Numbered from the stretch's first letter, positions 43,901 through 53,369 are shown. The stretch is DNA of 64,000 bases from Paraktedonobacter sp035294465 (GCA_035294465.1 DATGKW010000054.1:1-64000); one strand, 5' to 3'. The notes: generated by a model not told the origin, from the letters alone. A program made the numbers and translations.

Positions 43901-45921
43901 CCGGCGTTGCCCGCGCTAAAAATTGTGCGCAGAGATATATGACGCTGCCTCATTTCCATAAGGCTGGTGATCAGCGCTTCTTTTTCAAGAGGCCCTCGAA
44001 AAGCTATACGAAAAAGCAGAGTGTTCACCCGGCTATGGGGAGTAATCTGTTCCAACAGCCAGAGACCTTCCTGGACTGGAGAGACTTGTGGTTGATCGAG
44101 GTCAATACCTCTGTCTTCTTGATTCCTTGCCCGCTGCGGCTGGCACTGATCGATCCATTGTGCAAACTGCGCAACGGTTGGAGCCTCAAAAAGCGCTTTC
44201 ATCGAAACGACGATCTGGTAGTGTTGACGTACCAGCGCGAGGATGCGTGTTGCTTGCAACGAATTGCCCCCCAGCTCAAAAAAGTTCTGCTGCATTCCCA
44301 GCGAAGGATTCTTGAACACCTCTCTCCAGATCGCCAGTACACGCTCCTCGTTTGGCGTTTGTGGGACCACCACTTCCGGCGTAAGTTCTTCAAGCGTATT
44401 TTCGTACTCCCGCAGTGTACGCTTGTCTGTTTTTCCATTGGCGGTGCGCGGAAAATGGGGTAACAGGCGTATCCTGGAAGGGATCATAGGCGGGGGCAGC
44501 CGCTGTTGAAGCCAGAGACGCAGTTCATCCTCACTCGTCTCAGCATCAGTGCGCAAAACGAGATAAGCTACCAGTATTTCTCCCATTGAACGAGTATGAT
44601 GGATAAACGCAATACTTTCCCTCACCGCGGGGTGACGTAAAAATGTCTGCTCAACTTCTTTTAGTTCGATACGATATCCGTGAAGCTTTACTTGATCGTC
44701 GTTACGGCCTACAAAGGTAATAACTCCTTCTTGTGAACACCAGGCAATATCACCTGTTTTGTAAAGTCTGGCACCGGGAATAGCGCTACAGTGGTCCGGT
44801 ACAAAACGCTCTGCGGTAAGCGCTGGTTGATGGGTATATCCGAGAGTCAAACCGTCGCCTCCGATATATACCTCGCCAGGGGTTCCAGGCGCAGTTGGAT
44901 TGCCCTGTTTATCTAGAATATAAAGGCGCGTCCCCCGTACAGGCAGCCCGATAGGTGTTCTTCTCTGCTGCGCGGTTTCCTGCCGCACTTCGTACAGCGT
45001 TGAGAAAATACTGGTTTCTGTTGGCCCATAGCCATTGATAATTTGTATGCCGGGAATGCTCTGGAAGAGCGAAGCCAGGACATCTTCGGCAATCGGCTCC
45101 ACGCCAACAATTAAACGCTGTAAAACAAAGTGATACGCGCTACTTGAAGCTGCCTCCGCAAAATCGTAGATAGCGAAAGGCGGAATGTATGCGCTAGCAA
45201 TCTGATGTGTCTCAAGCCATCTCCAATAGCGCGGATAATCCAGGCGAACTTCTTCTGGTACCGGATAGAGTTGACCACCGGCTTTGAGTGAAGTAAATAT
45301 TTCCAGGACCGAGACGTCAAAGCTAAAGCTCGTCCACCAGCTACAACGCATGCCCGGAGTAATAGGCCATCGTTCTTGCATATCATCGAGCAGGTTGACC
45401 GCTCCATAATGGTGACAGCAAACTCCTTTAGGCATACCTGTTGATCCAGAAGTGCTGAGGATATAAGCAGTATTCTCTGGAACGGTTAGCCGGGGGAGAT
45501 TCATAGTGCTTTCGCGCTCTATGAACGGCCAGTGGCTTTCGAGCGGGAGCAATTCTACCTGCCTGGCAAGCTGCTCATTCCACAAGCGTTCCTGAGTCAC
45601 GACTAATTTGAGATCTGTCATAGAGATGATTTGTAGAAGTCGTTCAACAGGATTTATAGGATCTAGCGGTACATATATTGCGCCTGCTTTGAGTACTCCC
45701 AGGAGTGCGACAATCAGCTCGATTGAGCGATTGAGAAGAAGACCAACCGGCCTTTCAGATAAAACACCTTGCTTCCGTAGATAATGTGCGAATTGATTCG
45801 CTCGCTCATTGAGTTGGCTATATGTTAGAGCTTTTCCGTCCAGAACAATCGCTGTGAAAGCAGGATCTCTGGTAACTTGCATTTCAACTATTTCAGACAG
45901 GGTATGCCTCTCGCGTTGCAA
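40903..45921 (-). CDS. NRPS B: A-T-C-A*-T with a degenerate second A domain
   Basis: A 1672-residue protein that begins with an adenylation domain and so may be a loading module. First A: YILSTSGSTGMPKG (152-166), FDVSVLEIF, GYGPTETSIF; pocket D-V-L-Y-I-G-G-I-F, no match known to me. T1: LGGNSL (Ser about 554). C: HHIIFDEHS (743-751), Glu instead of Gly. The second A region (about 1060-1560) keeps the outline but has lost its motifs: the phosphate-binding block at 1214-1230 reads MYLLFPAEDDGVSSG, the selectivity block is NSDRELTTRGIW, the A8 region at about 1460-1478 lacks the QVKIRG element, and A10 reads TGRDRIDRKAL with Arg for the catalytic Lys. Carrier Ser is near 1603. The TTG start at 45921 has AAGGAG upstream. 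Confidence 0.92.
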   Translation of the reverse strand: MQRERHTLSEIVEMQVTRDPAFTAIVLDGKALTYSQLNERANQFAHYLRKQGVLSERPVGLLLNRSIELIVALLGVLKAGAIYVPLDPINPVERLLQIISMTDLKLVVTQERLWNEQLARQVELLPLESHWPFIERESTMNLPRLTVPENTAYILSTSGSTGMPKGVCCHHYGAVNLLDDMQERWPITPGMRCSWWTSFSFDVSVLEIFTSLKAGGQLYPVPEEVRLDYPRYWRWLETHQIASAYIPPFAIYDFAEAASSSAYHFVLQRLIVGVEPIAEDVLASLFQSIPGIQIINGYGPTETSIFSTLYEVRQETAQQRRTPIGLPVRGTRLYILDKQGNPTAPGTPGEVYIGGDGLTLGYTHQPALTAERFVPDHCSAIPGARLYKTGDIAWCSQEGVITFVGRNDDQVKLHGYRIELKEVEQTFLRHPAVRESIAFIHHTRSMGEILVAYLVLRTDAETSEDELRLWLQQRLPPPMIPSRIRLLPHFPRTANGKTDKRTLREYENTLEELTPEVVVPQTPNEERVLAIWREVFKNPSLGMQQNFFELGGNSLQATRILALVRQHYQIVVSMKALFEAPTVAQFAQWIDQCQPQRARNQEDRGIDLDQPQVSPVQEGLWLLEQITPHSRVNTLLFRIAFRGPLEKEALITSLMEMRQRHISLRTIFSAGNAGLSVVSTDAPFVLNEVHLENLPEESARKTLIEKKIREITADPIDITYGPPVRFFLLWENPHSCQLLLLLHHIIFDEHSFYIFQQELRDLYLAHTTGEAAQLKELTLDLFAAARWRRRWLQSPESAECFEYWSHKLADAPIALEFPQEIRQDVPVNECAERQMLTLPASIMPELEALMVQQRITLFILLLTSFAMALQWLGQQNEVVIGAPFAGRTRPGEEELIGFFVNMVALRLSCSWRQTLRQALAHVREVVIEADIHQEVSLSSFLNMLPPTLPARSVPAIQAILHVLTFEHQAQWGDHLSVSFEELETGIAQYDLECICASRNEGLVCVLRYRTALYASEQIRCLLRYFSQIISWMATCPDATLLDLLHESVQREKCVALTLTSSLGSHFVNKGLVELFDEQAAAHPEDIAIQEGTRCVTYADLRKQSDLLARYLQACGVGVETPVAVALEFSVEHVLAVLAIAKAGGCCTFIDPAFPAAALKALVQKVDARLLITAKETIVDMYGWPCQILDLVTDQWQQVGAECDIPAHTPLEAGAMYLLFPAEDDGVSSGVVLEQRGLLNLFVWQQRAFAIVPGERVCVLKNSDRELTTRGIWTALLAGASLSIAPSSIQYMAQQLRDWLCREEITIALLPAAVVQVLVRLSWLQPCNLRLLISEGDSVCLPVSNDYPFELVNSYGSSETTLVASAGVLRREDAGRFPSVGFSPDNVSLLIVDQDLYPLPPGTPGEIVVSGLATARGYFQDPELTAGRFVPHPFSSQPGQRLYRTGEWGRLREDLALEYLGRKELHAGRDLARMIRKVEYVLGTHSAVIANAVVALDDTGQLIAFVVLSEEVTSAALLGFIAQKVSPALVPTRVVQLPSLPLTGRDRIDRKALQIQARRLSTEGSACVAPRTPVETELHGWWSEVFQRTTIGVTDPFFALGGNSLQAIHILLRIRQQYGIELGVTTFFTHTTIAELAAEIEKQRSQHKASGSVINPAPRGTKSLAQFFGEKSD

Positions 45922-46024
45922 ATGCTACTCCTTACTCTTCATCTACAATTTTATATGAAATCTGTCGAATTGCTGCATATTCCCGGGATAAGCAAGCCTA
46001 CCTCACCTTAGAGAAAAAGGGGGA

Positions 46025-46051
46025 AGGCTTGCCTGGCATCAAGAAAAGCCT
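46025..46051 (-). terminator. Weak terminator-like hairpin after the MbtH gene
   Basis: Read on the minus strand, AGGCTT and AAGCCT pair around a 15-base loop and are followed by CCCCCTTTTT. The stem is only six pairs, so this may be a partial attenuator between the MbtH and NRPS B genes rather than a true terminator. It lies in the largest gap (134 bases) of the biosynthetic operon. Confidence 0.25.
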
Positions 46052-46055
46052 CTAG

Positions 46056-46301
46056 TTAAGCGGTTTTGCTATCAGACTTTGCTTGCTCGCTTAACTCGGC
46101 CATTTGTTTCCGTAACGAGAGCGGACGCATATCAACCCACACCTCTTTAATATAGGCTAAGCATTCGCTTTTTGTACCGCTCTTCCCTGCATCTCTCCAG
46201 CCAGGAGGATTCTCACGCTCAACGGGCCAGATCGAATACTGCTCCTCGTGATTAAGCACTACTTTATATAAAGTAGTTTCTTCCTGTTCATCTACCTGCA
46301 C
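46056..46301 (-). CDS. MbtH-like protein
   Basis: An 81-residue partner protein that binds adenylation domains and helps their folding or activity. The signature is complete: NHEEQYSIWPVERENPPGWR, then the block from KSECLAYIKEVW to VDMRPLSLR, with the three conserved Trp. The GTG start at 46301 follows GGAGAAC. It lies between NRPS A and NRPS B, the usual place in an NRPS operon. It probably serves several A domains of the locus, most likely those with normal motifs. Confidence 0.96.
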   Translation of the reverse strand: MQVDEQEETTLYKVVLNHEEQYSIWPVERENPPGWRDAGKSGTKSECLAYIKEVWVDMRPLSLRKQMAELSEQAKSDSKTA

Positions 46302-46382
46302 GAAAAAGTTCTCCTTTCAAATAAACTAGAAATATCTTTTTCTATCATCTTTCCACGTAGAAAAGATGATGTGGTGCGTATT

Positions 46383-49300
46383 TTAGGCATGGCTGTCATG
46401 TAATGACTGAACAAGTTTCTCACTACTCGTCGTGTTGAGAATGACTTTTATGATGGCTTCGGCAAGGCCAGCGATAGTTGGAGCCGCCAGAAAATCTTGC
46501 AGCGTGATGGATACATTCACCCGATTACGGAGGCGAGCCAGCATGAGCATAGCCATCAGAGAATCACCCCCCAGAGCAAAAAAGTCGCTCGTAATGCTCA
46601 TACGTTCACGCTTGAGCAAGTCCCCCCAAATGCGAAAAATCTCTTGTTCCAACGGTGTGCGGGGCTCAATTTCCTCTTCTGTGAGTACATCATTGATCGG
46701 AAAAGCAGTTAAAGCCTGCCGATCAATTTTCCCATTCGGGGTGAGTGGCAAGTGTTCCAGGGCAACAAATGCTGTGGGGAGCATAAAATCGGGCAATTGC
46801 TCAATCAGATACGCTTGCAGCTCGCGCTGTGATGGAGCAGAAACGAGTTGGTGGAATACGATGTATGCGACCACGCCTGGGGAAACCATATCGTCCCTGC
46901 TCATCACCGCTGCCTGCTTGATATCGGGATGACGCATAAGCAGGCGCTCAATCTGGCCCAGTTCGACACGCAGCCCGCGAATCTTCCGTTGCCTATCGCT
47001 ACGCCCCATATATTCTAGATATCCATCGAAGTTCCAGCGTCCTCGGTCCCCGGTTGCATACAAGCGTCTGCCTGGCTCTTGAGAGAATGGGTGAGGTAAA
47101 AATCGCTCGGCAGTCAGTGCTGGTTGATTAAAATATCCTCGGGCAGGAGCCGGATTGCTGACGTAAATATCGCCTACAATCCCTGGAGAAACGGGACGTA
47201 AGTATCTATCAAGGATCACGACCTCCGTATTACTAATTGGCTTACCAGCATACACACATGGTGCGCTCTCAGCCAACTGGCTGGTGTCCATCCAGCAAAT
47301 ATCGTTCATTTCCGAGCAACCATACTGGTTGAGCACACGCGCGCCGGGTAGTTTGCGCCGGCATTCTGCCAGCAGTTCTATCGAGAACGCTTCGCCGCCA
47401 ACACTCCACAGCTTCAGATGGCGCAGGCGTGTCTGCAAATCAGAAATGCCATCCAACAGCGTCTGGAGGAGTGAGGGAACGATAACAATTCGTGTTACCG
47501 CATAGGCATCAAGCATATCAGTAAAAGTATGTAAATCGTTTATGACCTCACCGGGAATGATGACCAGCGGTATGCCACAGAGAATCCCCCCCAACCATTC
47601 CCAGAAAGACGGCGTGGTGCTTATAGGGGAGCGCTGGCACATTACTTCATGCTCCTGAAAAGGAAGATCACGCCACATCCAGGCAAAGCGATGAAGCATC
47701 TGGCGTTGAGGCACTGCCACCCCTTTAGGCTTCCCGGTCGAGCCTGAGGTATACATAATAAAACACAGGCTATCGAGAAGTTCAGGCGAGTCAGGTAGCG
47801 GAGTAATATCTCCTTCCGTGTCCAACTCAGTAATATCCAGCACTCGCTTGTTCCTCTGCTCTACCCATGCGCGCCAGGGGGAGCGAGAAATAATAACATC
47901 GGGTTGGCTGTCTTCTAGAATGTGGTCGAGGTATGCTGACGGATACGAAGGATCCAAAGGGACATAGATCCCTCCAGCTTTGAGAATCCCTAGCAAGGCG
48001 ATGAGCGTATCCAGCGAGCGTTCTAAAAATACCCCCACTCGCCGTTCCAGGGTGATGCCCTGGTCGCGCAACCTGCGCGCGACCAGCGTACTCAGGCGAT
48101 CCAATACGGCGTAGGTGAGCTGTTGATCCTTCCAATGAACAGCTATGGATTCGGGTTGCGCAGCAACTCGTTCAGCGAAGAGTCGCTGCAAACTCTTTTC
48201 GGGATAGGACAGCTTCATCCGATCATGAGAGAGCATCCCATACTGCTCAGTAAAGAGCGATGCGGCTAACTCCTGGAATGGTGCGTCTGGTGCCTGGATA
48301 ACCTGCTCTAGAAGTGCGTGAAAGTGCCGGATCATTCCCGCGATACGTTCTGTATGGAAAAGTTCGGCGTTATACTCGATGGTCAACAGCAGATCCTCGC
48401 GACGCTCGCTCACTTTCATTGTCAGATCGTATTTCGCTGTTTCGTTTTGCGCTGTGACCTGGCGTAATTCAAGACCTGCAAAGGTCGTGACCAGGCGTGG
48501 ATTGCTGTAATAAATAAACATTATCTGGAAGAGCGGTGAAGAGTACGGGCTGCGTCGAGGGTTCACAGCATCCACAACCATCTCAAACGGCACATCCTGG
48601 TTCATTAAAGCTTCTAGCATACTATCTCTTACACGTTGAAGGAGAGATCGAAATGTGGCAATGCCGGATAGCGAGGTGCGGATAGTCAGTGTATTTACAA
48701 ACATTCCAATCAAGAGATGAAACTCTTCTAATGTTCTCCCAGCTACGGGCATGCCAAGCATAATGTCATCTTCTCCTGTGTAGAGAGCCAGGAGCAGTTG
48801 GAACACGGCGAGGAACAACATAGACGGCGTCACATTTTCCTGTTCCCTCAGCGTCTGGGTACGTTGAAGTAATGAAGCAGGGAGCACTGTTGAATGATAT
48901 GCCCCTCGCACGGGCTTTCCAGAGACACGTGGAAAATCTGTGGGCAATGACATCGTCTGAGTACAATGGGCCAATCGCGCTTTCCAGTAATCTAGCTGGG
49001 CAATAAAACTGCCATTCTGCACTTGTTTGTGTTGCCATGCCACATAGTCAGCATACTGCACAGGCAGCGGAGTAAGTGGTGATAGCTTGCCGGCAGCAAA
49101 AGCTTCATAACAGAGACGTAGTTCCCGATGAAACACACCATTGGACCATCCATCCCAGATCAGGTGATGGACACTAAACAAAAACATATGGATATCCTGG
49201 GCAATTTTGACAAGCGTTGCACGCATCAGTGGCCCCTGTTCAAAATCGAATGGGAGTGAGGCTTGCTGCTCTATCAAGCGCTGCAGTTCTTCCTCTATTG

Positions 49301-52300
49301 TCGGAGATGTTCCATCCAACTCATAGCGAGCGAGAGTCAATGCCATACTCTCTTTTACCTGTTGCACCGGGACTCCTTCTTGCGTGGTAAATATGGTGCG
49401 AAGAACTTCATGGCGCCGTATGATCTCCGCCAGGCTTTGTTCCAGAATCTCTGGGAGGAGCGGTCCCTGAATGCGTATCACATAATTGATAGTATAAGCT
49501 GTGGTACCAGGCGTCAGTTGCTCAAGAAACCAGAGACGTTGCTGGGCAAAAGATTGAGGAAAGAACTGTGAATGCGATGAGATTTCTCCATCTGTAGAGA
49601 TTGCTCCGTCGAGGGCAGTTTCTCGCTTCGCCAATTCTTGATCAAGTTTTGCTGCCAGTGAGGCAATATCCGGCATCTCGAAGAGACTACGCAGTGGGAT
49701 AGTGATCTTCAAAGCCTTACGCAGGCGCGAAACAACCTGCATGGCTACGAGAGAATGTCCTCCGAGTTCAAAGAAATTATCGTAAATACCCACCTGTGGG
49801 ATTCCAAGAAAGGTTGCCCAGAGGGTCGCTAAAAGCTCTTCAGTTAAAGTGCGGGGTCTTTGAATTGTACGTCCAGGCTTTGCTCTCTGTTGTTCAGGAG
49901 GGGGCAACTTCGAGCGGTCTATCTTTCCGTTCGCAGTGAGCGGAAATGCGTCAACAATTTGGAGGGAAGCAGGAAGCATATAACCAGGGAGTTTCTTGCG
50001 AAGATGACGATGCAGATCGTCAAATGTGGGTGCTTGAACCCCTGGGAGAACATATGCTGCAAGCAGCATGTCTCCATCTTTGCCTGCATACGCAACAACA
50101 CAGGACTCTACTACCTGAGGATGGCTGTTCAGTACAGCTTCGATCTCCTGTATCTCGATACGCACGCCATGAATCTTGACCTGGTGATCCATTCTGCCTA
50201 GTATTTGTACTGTGCCGTCTGACAAATATCTTCCATAATCACCTGTGAGATAACAACGGTCTTGTGTAGCCTGCGACCAGGGATTAGAAATGAACCGAGC
50301 CATTTGCGCTTCCTGTGCGTTAATATATCCTCGCGTCATAAATGGTGTACGAATGACAATCTCACCTGGCTCTCCAATGCCACAGAGCAGGCCGCCGGCC
50401 GAGCGTAATAACGCCTGAGTCTCAGGTAACGGCCTTCCAACCGGTTGAACGCCAGGATAAGGAGGCTCAGGAATAATCGCGTAGCATTTGGCAAGCGTCG
50501 TCTCAGTCGGGCCATATAAGTTCACAATAGCGGCGTCGCGTGAAATAAAACGGCGCCAGCGGGCAACAAGCGCGTCAGGAAGGGGTTCGCCTGCAAAAAA
50601 AACAAAGCGTATAGCTGTAGTAACAGGTTCCGTCTGAGCCGCCAACCACGCAGAGGCCAGAGAGGGCACGATGTGCAAAAAGGTAATGCCCCGTGTACAG
50701 AGCCAATCAGTAACATGACCTGGTAACATAGCTTCTGTGGGAGGCAAGCAGAGGGTAGCGCCAGCCGTGAGAGGCAGAAAAATATCGCGAAGAACCACGT
50801 CAAAGGAAAGTCCAGTAAACTGCGCGCCACGATCCGCAGAATCTATCTTAAAAGTTTCACGCTGCCAGGTCAGAAAATGAGCCAGGCCCCGGTGAGTACC
50901 CAGAATTCCTTTAGGGACGCCAGTCGTACCTGAGGTAAAAAAGATATATGCCGGGTCATCCGGTCTAATAGTCCATGTCTCTTCATCTGTCTCTTCGCCG
51001 CCCAAACGAGTGAGAACACTCCCTGTCTGCGGCTCGATTTCAAGAACTGGGAGCGCCAGATCTTTCAGATCTCCCTCAGCCGATTGCACATTGATCAGAC
51101 ATCTAGCCTGAGCTTCGCGTAGCATCACCCGCTGTCTCTCAGCAGGAATTTCTGGGGAGAGCGGCAACATGATATACCCTCCGATCAGGAGGCCGGTGAG
51201 AGCAGCGATTAATCCAAAACTTCTATCACCTGTTACCGCAATTACTGTATTCTGCTCATATCCCAATAGACGCAGTTCCTGGCCAATCCGGCGGGCAGCA
51301 GTCAATAACATATGAAATGACCAGTATTGACCCGAATGCTCAATAGCCGGGGCATCCGGCTGCCATGCAGCGACGCGTGCAAGCACCTCCGGCACTAGAG
51401 GATAATTTTGTATGTTTAAGGCATGCGTTGGATCAGGCAATAGGGTTCGAGCCAATGGTGTTACTAAAGAATAGTGCTGTACTGATTGATCTGGAAAAGC
51501 AATACAATCCTGTAGTAGCTGGAGCATCTGATGAAGCAAATGAAGTATCATAGTAGATGAGAATAAGGCCTTGCGATAGACAAAGCGCAGGCGAATACCC
51601 TCTTCTCGTTCATCAGCATAAAGGGTTAAGGAAAATTTTGCCTCCGAGGTGATCGCGCGCATGTCTTGAAGCGTCAGATCCCCTATAGTCATCTCATAGT
51701 GAGCGCCGCTCAAAAAATTAAACATTATTGAAAAGAAAGGATTATGCGTGAGATAGCGATCTGGGTGAAGTTGCTGAACAAGTCTATCAAATGGTACATC
51801 CTGATTTGAAAATGCATCCAGAACAACTTCCCGCACGCGTGTAAGCACCGTGCGGAAAGTCGGAGAACCAGAGAAATCTACACGCAAGACCAAAGTGTTC
51901 ACAAAGAAACCAATAATGTCCTCTATTTCACGCCGATTCCGCCCCGCTACAGGAGTGCCAATAACCAGATCTTCCTGTCCAGTCAGCCGGTACAGGAGCA
52001 GGTCGAAAACGGCGAGTAATAGCATGTACAGTGTAATCCCTTCCTGCTGGCAAAATTGCTTCAAGGTTGCGCTGAGTTCTCTGGAAAGAGGCAGTACCTC
52101 CCGCCCGGCCTGAAAATCGGTCTCTTCTGAAGCTGCTTTGTCAGGTGCTAGCTCTAGTACAGGTGGAAGGTCTTTGAGATTCTCTCGCCAGTAATCAAGC
52201 TGCCTGGCTGCCGCTTCACTCCGAAGCCATTGGCGCTGCCAGAGGGCATAATCTTTGTATTGAAGTGGAAGGTCGGATAAAGGCACATTCTGACCACAGA

Positions 52301-52868
52301 CTAATGCCCGATAGATTATATTCAGTTCACGCAGGAAAAGGCTCACCGACCATTCATCAGCGATAATATGATGCATGCCGAACACGAGCAAGTGTTGAGT
52401 GCTGCTCAAACGATACACCTGTGCATTGATGAGATCATCGTGCGCCAGGTCTACCGACTTTCGAGCCTCAAGTTGCAGCAAGCGCTCCTGCTCTTGAATC
52501 CTCTGCTCTTCTGGAAGCATGGATAGATCTATGAGTGGAATATGAAATGTCCTGGATGGTGCAATGCGTTGCTCCGGGATATCATCTATCGTGATATAAT
52601 TTGTACGCAAGATTTCATGGCGGCGAGCAATTTCTTCTAGAGTTTTCTCAAGCACCGCAATATTCGGCACCCCTGCGAGTTGTATGGCGAAGACGTTATA
52701 GTATTTACTGGATTCCGGTTCAAGTTGGTGGAGAAGCCATAACCTCATCTGAGCAAATGAAAGAGGAATCGTAACAGTACTATCCATTTTTTGAAGTAAT
52801 CTAAATAACAGTACTTTTTTCTCTAATAGAGAGAACTCACTCACCTTTTCATTACTAGCACTCATCAT
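46383..52868 (-). CDS. NRPS A: C-A-T-C-A-T
   Basis: A 2161-residue two-module synthetase and the first large gene of the operon. First C: HHIIADEWS (166-174), Glu for Gly. First A: YIFFTSGTTGVPKG (641-654), SFDVVLRDIF and LYGPTETTLA; pocket D-V-R-H-F-A-L-L-A. T1: LGGHSL (Ser about 1039). Second C: HHLIWDGWS (1234-1242). Second A: FIMYTSGSTGKPKG, then TTPSFWEWLGGIL and QYGCSEMND; pocket T-P-W-V-S-G-Q-D-I, lacking the usual Asp and of the same special type as in NRPS D and NRPS F. T2: LGGDSL (Ser about 2103). An N-terminal C domain without a loading module suggests it accepts a starter made elsewhere, such as a fatty acyl or aryl group, or that it is not first in the line. ATG at 52868 (or 52865) after AAGGA. 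Confidence 0.93.
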   Translation of the reverse strand: MMSASNEKVSEFSLLEKKVLLFRLLQKMDSTVTIPLSFAQMRLWLLHQLEPESSKYYNVFAIQLAGVPNIAVLEKTLEEIARRHEILRTNYITIDDIPEQRIAPSRTFHIPLIDLSMLPEEQRIQEQERLLQLEARKSVDLAHDDLINAQVYRLSSTQHLLVFGMHHIIADEWSVSLFLRELNIIYRALVCGQNVPLSDLPLQYKDYALWQRQWLRSEAAARQLDYWRENLKDLPPVLELAPDKAASEETDFQAGREVLPLSRELSATLKQFCQQEGITLYMLLLAVFDLLLYRLTGQEDLVIGTPVAGRNRREIEDIIGFFVNTLVLRVDFSGSPTFRTVLTRVREVVLDAFSNQDVPFDRLVQQLHPDRYLTHNPFFSIMFNFLSGAHYEMTIGDLTLQDMRAITSEAKFSLTLYADEREEGIRLRFVYRKALFSSTMILHLLHQMLQLLQDCIAFPDQSVQHYSLVTPLARTLLPDPTHALNIQNYPLVPEVLARVAAWQPDAPAIEHSGQYWSFHMLLTAARRIGQELRLLGYEQNTVIAVTGDRSFGLIAALTGLLIGGYIMLPLSPEIPAERQRVMLREAQARCLINVQSAEGDLKDLALPVLEIEPQTGSVLTRLGGEETDEETWTIRPDDPAYIFFTSGTTGVPKGILGTHRGLAHFLTWQRETFKIDSADRGAQFTGLSFDVVLRDIFLPLTAGATLCLPPTEAMLPGHVTDWLCTRGITFLHIVPSLASAWLAAQTEPVTTAIRFVFFAGEPLPDALVARWRRFISRDAAIVNLYGPTETTLAKCYAIIPEPPYPGVQPVGRPLPETQALLRSAGGLLCGIGEPGEIVIRTPFMTRGYINAQEAQMARFISNPWSQATQDRCYLTGDYGRYLSDGTVQILGRMDHQVKIHGVRIEIQEIEAVLNSHPQVVESCVVAYAGKDGDMLLAAYVLPGVQAPTFDDLHRHLRKKLPGYMLPASLQIVDAFPLTANGKIDRSKLPPPEQQRAKPGRTIQRPRTLTEELLATLWATFLGIPQVGIYDNFFELGGHSLVAMQVVSRLRKALKITIPLRSLFEMPDIASLAAKLDQELAKRETALDGAISTDGEISSHSQFFPQSFAQQRLWFLEQLTPGTTAYTINYVIRIQGPLLPEILEQSLAEIIRRHEVLRTIFTTQEGVPVQQVKESMALTLARYELDGTSPTIEEELQRLIEQQASLPFDFEQGPLMRATLVKIAQDIHMFLFSVHHLIWDGWSNGVFHRELRLCYEAFAAGKLSPLTPLPVQYADYVAWQHKQVQNGSFIAQLDYWKARLAHCTQTMSLPTDFPRVSGKPVRGAYHSTVLPASLLQRTQTLREQENVTPSMLFLAVFQLLLALYTGEDDIMLGMPVAGRTLEEFHLLIGMFVNTLTIRTSLSGIATFRSLLQRVRDSMLEALMNQDVPFEMVVDAVNPRRSPYSSPLFQIMFIYYSNPRLVTTFAGLELRQVTAQNETAKYDLTMKVSERREDLLLTIEYNAELFHTERIAGMIRHFHALLEQVIQAPDAPFQELAASLFTEQYGMLSHDRMKLSYPEKSLQRLFAERVAAQPESIAVHWKDQQLTYAVLDRLSTLVARRLRDQGITLERRVGVFLERSLDTLIALLGILKAGGIYVPLDPSYPSAYLDHILEDSQPDVIISRSPWRAWVEQRNKRVLDITELDTEGDITPLPDSPELLDSLCFIMYTSGSTGKPKGVAVPQRQMLHRFAWMWRDLPFQEHEVMCQRSPISTTPSFWEWLGGILCGIPLVIIPGEVINDLHTFTDMLDAYAVTRIVIVPSLLQTLLDGISDLQTRLRHLKLWSVGGEAFSIELLAECRRKLPGARVLNQYGCSEMNDICWMDTSQLAESAPCVYAGKPISNTEVVILDRYLRPVSPGIVGDIYVSNPAPARGYFNQPALTAERFLPHPFSQEPGRRLYATGDRGRWNFDGYLEYMGRSDRQRKIRGLRVELGQIERLLMRHPDIKQAAVMSRDDMVSPGVVAYIVFHQLVSAPSQRELQAYLIEQLPDFMLPTAFVALEHLPLTPNGKIDRQALTAFPINDVLTEEEIEPRTPLEQEIFRIWGDLLKRERMSITSDFFALGGDSLMAMLMLARLRNRVNVSITLQDFLAAPTIAGLAEAIIKVILNTTSSEKLVQSLHDSHA

Positions 52869-52953
52869 ACATTCCTTCTGTCTTTAGTGCGAAATACATG
52901 CCATCTCCATCGCAGAGCAACCCGCTCAATAGAGCCAGTTGATAGCAAGCTCA

Positions 52954-53289
52954 CTAGTATTCTGGTTCTTCGCGGAGTGACAGATGACCTCTTCCCTGAA
53001 GCGTAGCCAGATCAATATCAGCGATGCAACGCACAGCAGTAAAATTCAGACGCAAGTTCCCTTCTAAATGTACTGATCCCCTGTTTTGCTCAAAATCCGC
53101 TTCATGTAAACTGGTTGCTTGAGGATCAAGCGTGACAAACAGTTGAGTACCACCCGCAGTATCAGTAAATGTGATATAGACACTATGGAGAACTAAAATA
53201 CGGTATTCCAGGTCACTTGCTGAATGACTGGGGTGAGTCAAACTAACCGGGTGGGTTCCCTGACACAGACGTTGCACAAGAGAGTCCAT
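52954..53289 (-). CDS. Conserved-looking small protein of unknown function
   Basis: A 111-residue protein that I do not recognise. It has no signal peptide, membrane segment or Cys pattern. Alternating hydrophobic stretches (RILVLHSVYITFT, TQLFVTLDP, GSVHLEGNLRLNF) suggest an all-beta fold. The start at 53289 is set by GAAGGAG seven bases upstream; an ATG at 53331 has no ribosome-binding site. It is the first gene of the NRPS operon, 85 bases before NRPS A and about 80 bases after a promoter candidate. It might be a small binding or regulatory protein of the pathway. Confidence 0.6.
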   Translation of the reverse strand: MDSLVQRLCQGTHPVSLTHPSHSASDLEYRILVLHSVYITFTDTAGGTQLFVTLDPQATSLHEADFEQNRGSVHLEGNLRLNFTAVRCIADIDLATLQGRGHLSLREEPEY

Positions 53290-53369
53290 ATATTCTCCTT
53301 CAGGCAGTTGATATTGAAAGTGATTTATCATGTATTACGAAGGGTGCGTGCGAAGAAATCTTTCTGATT

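Noticed and set aside
46025..46051. Strong terminator splitting the NRPS operon
   Set aside because: The stem is short and the loop long; kept only as a weak terminator-like element.
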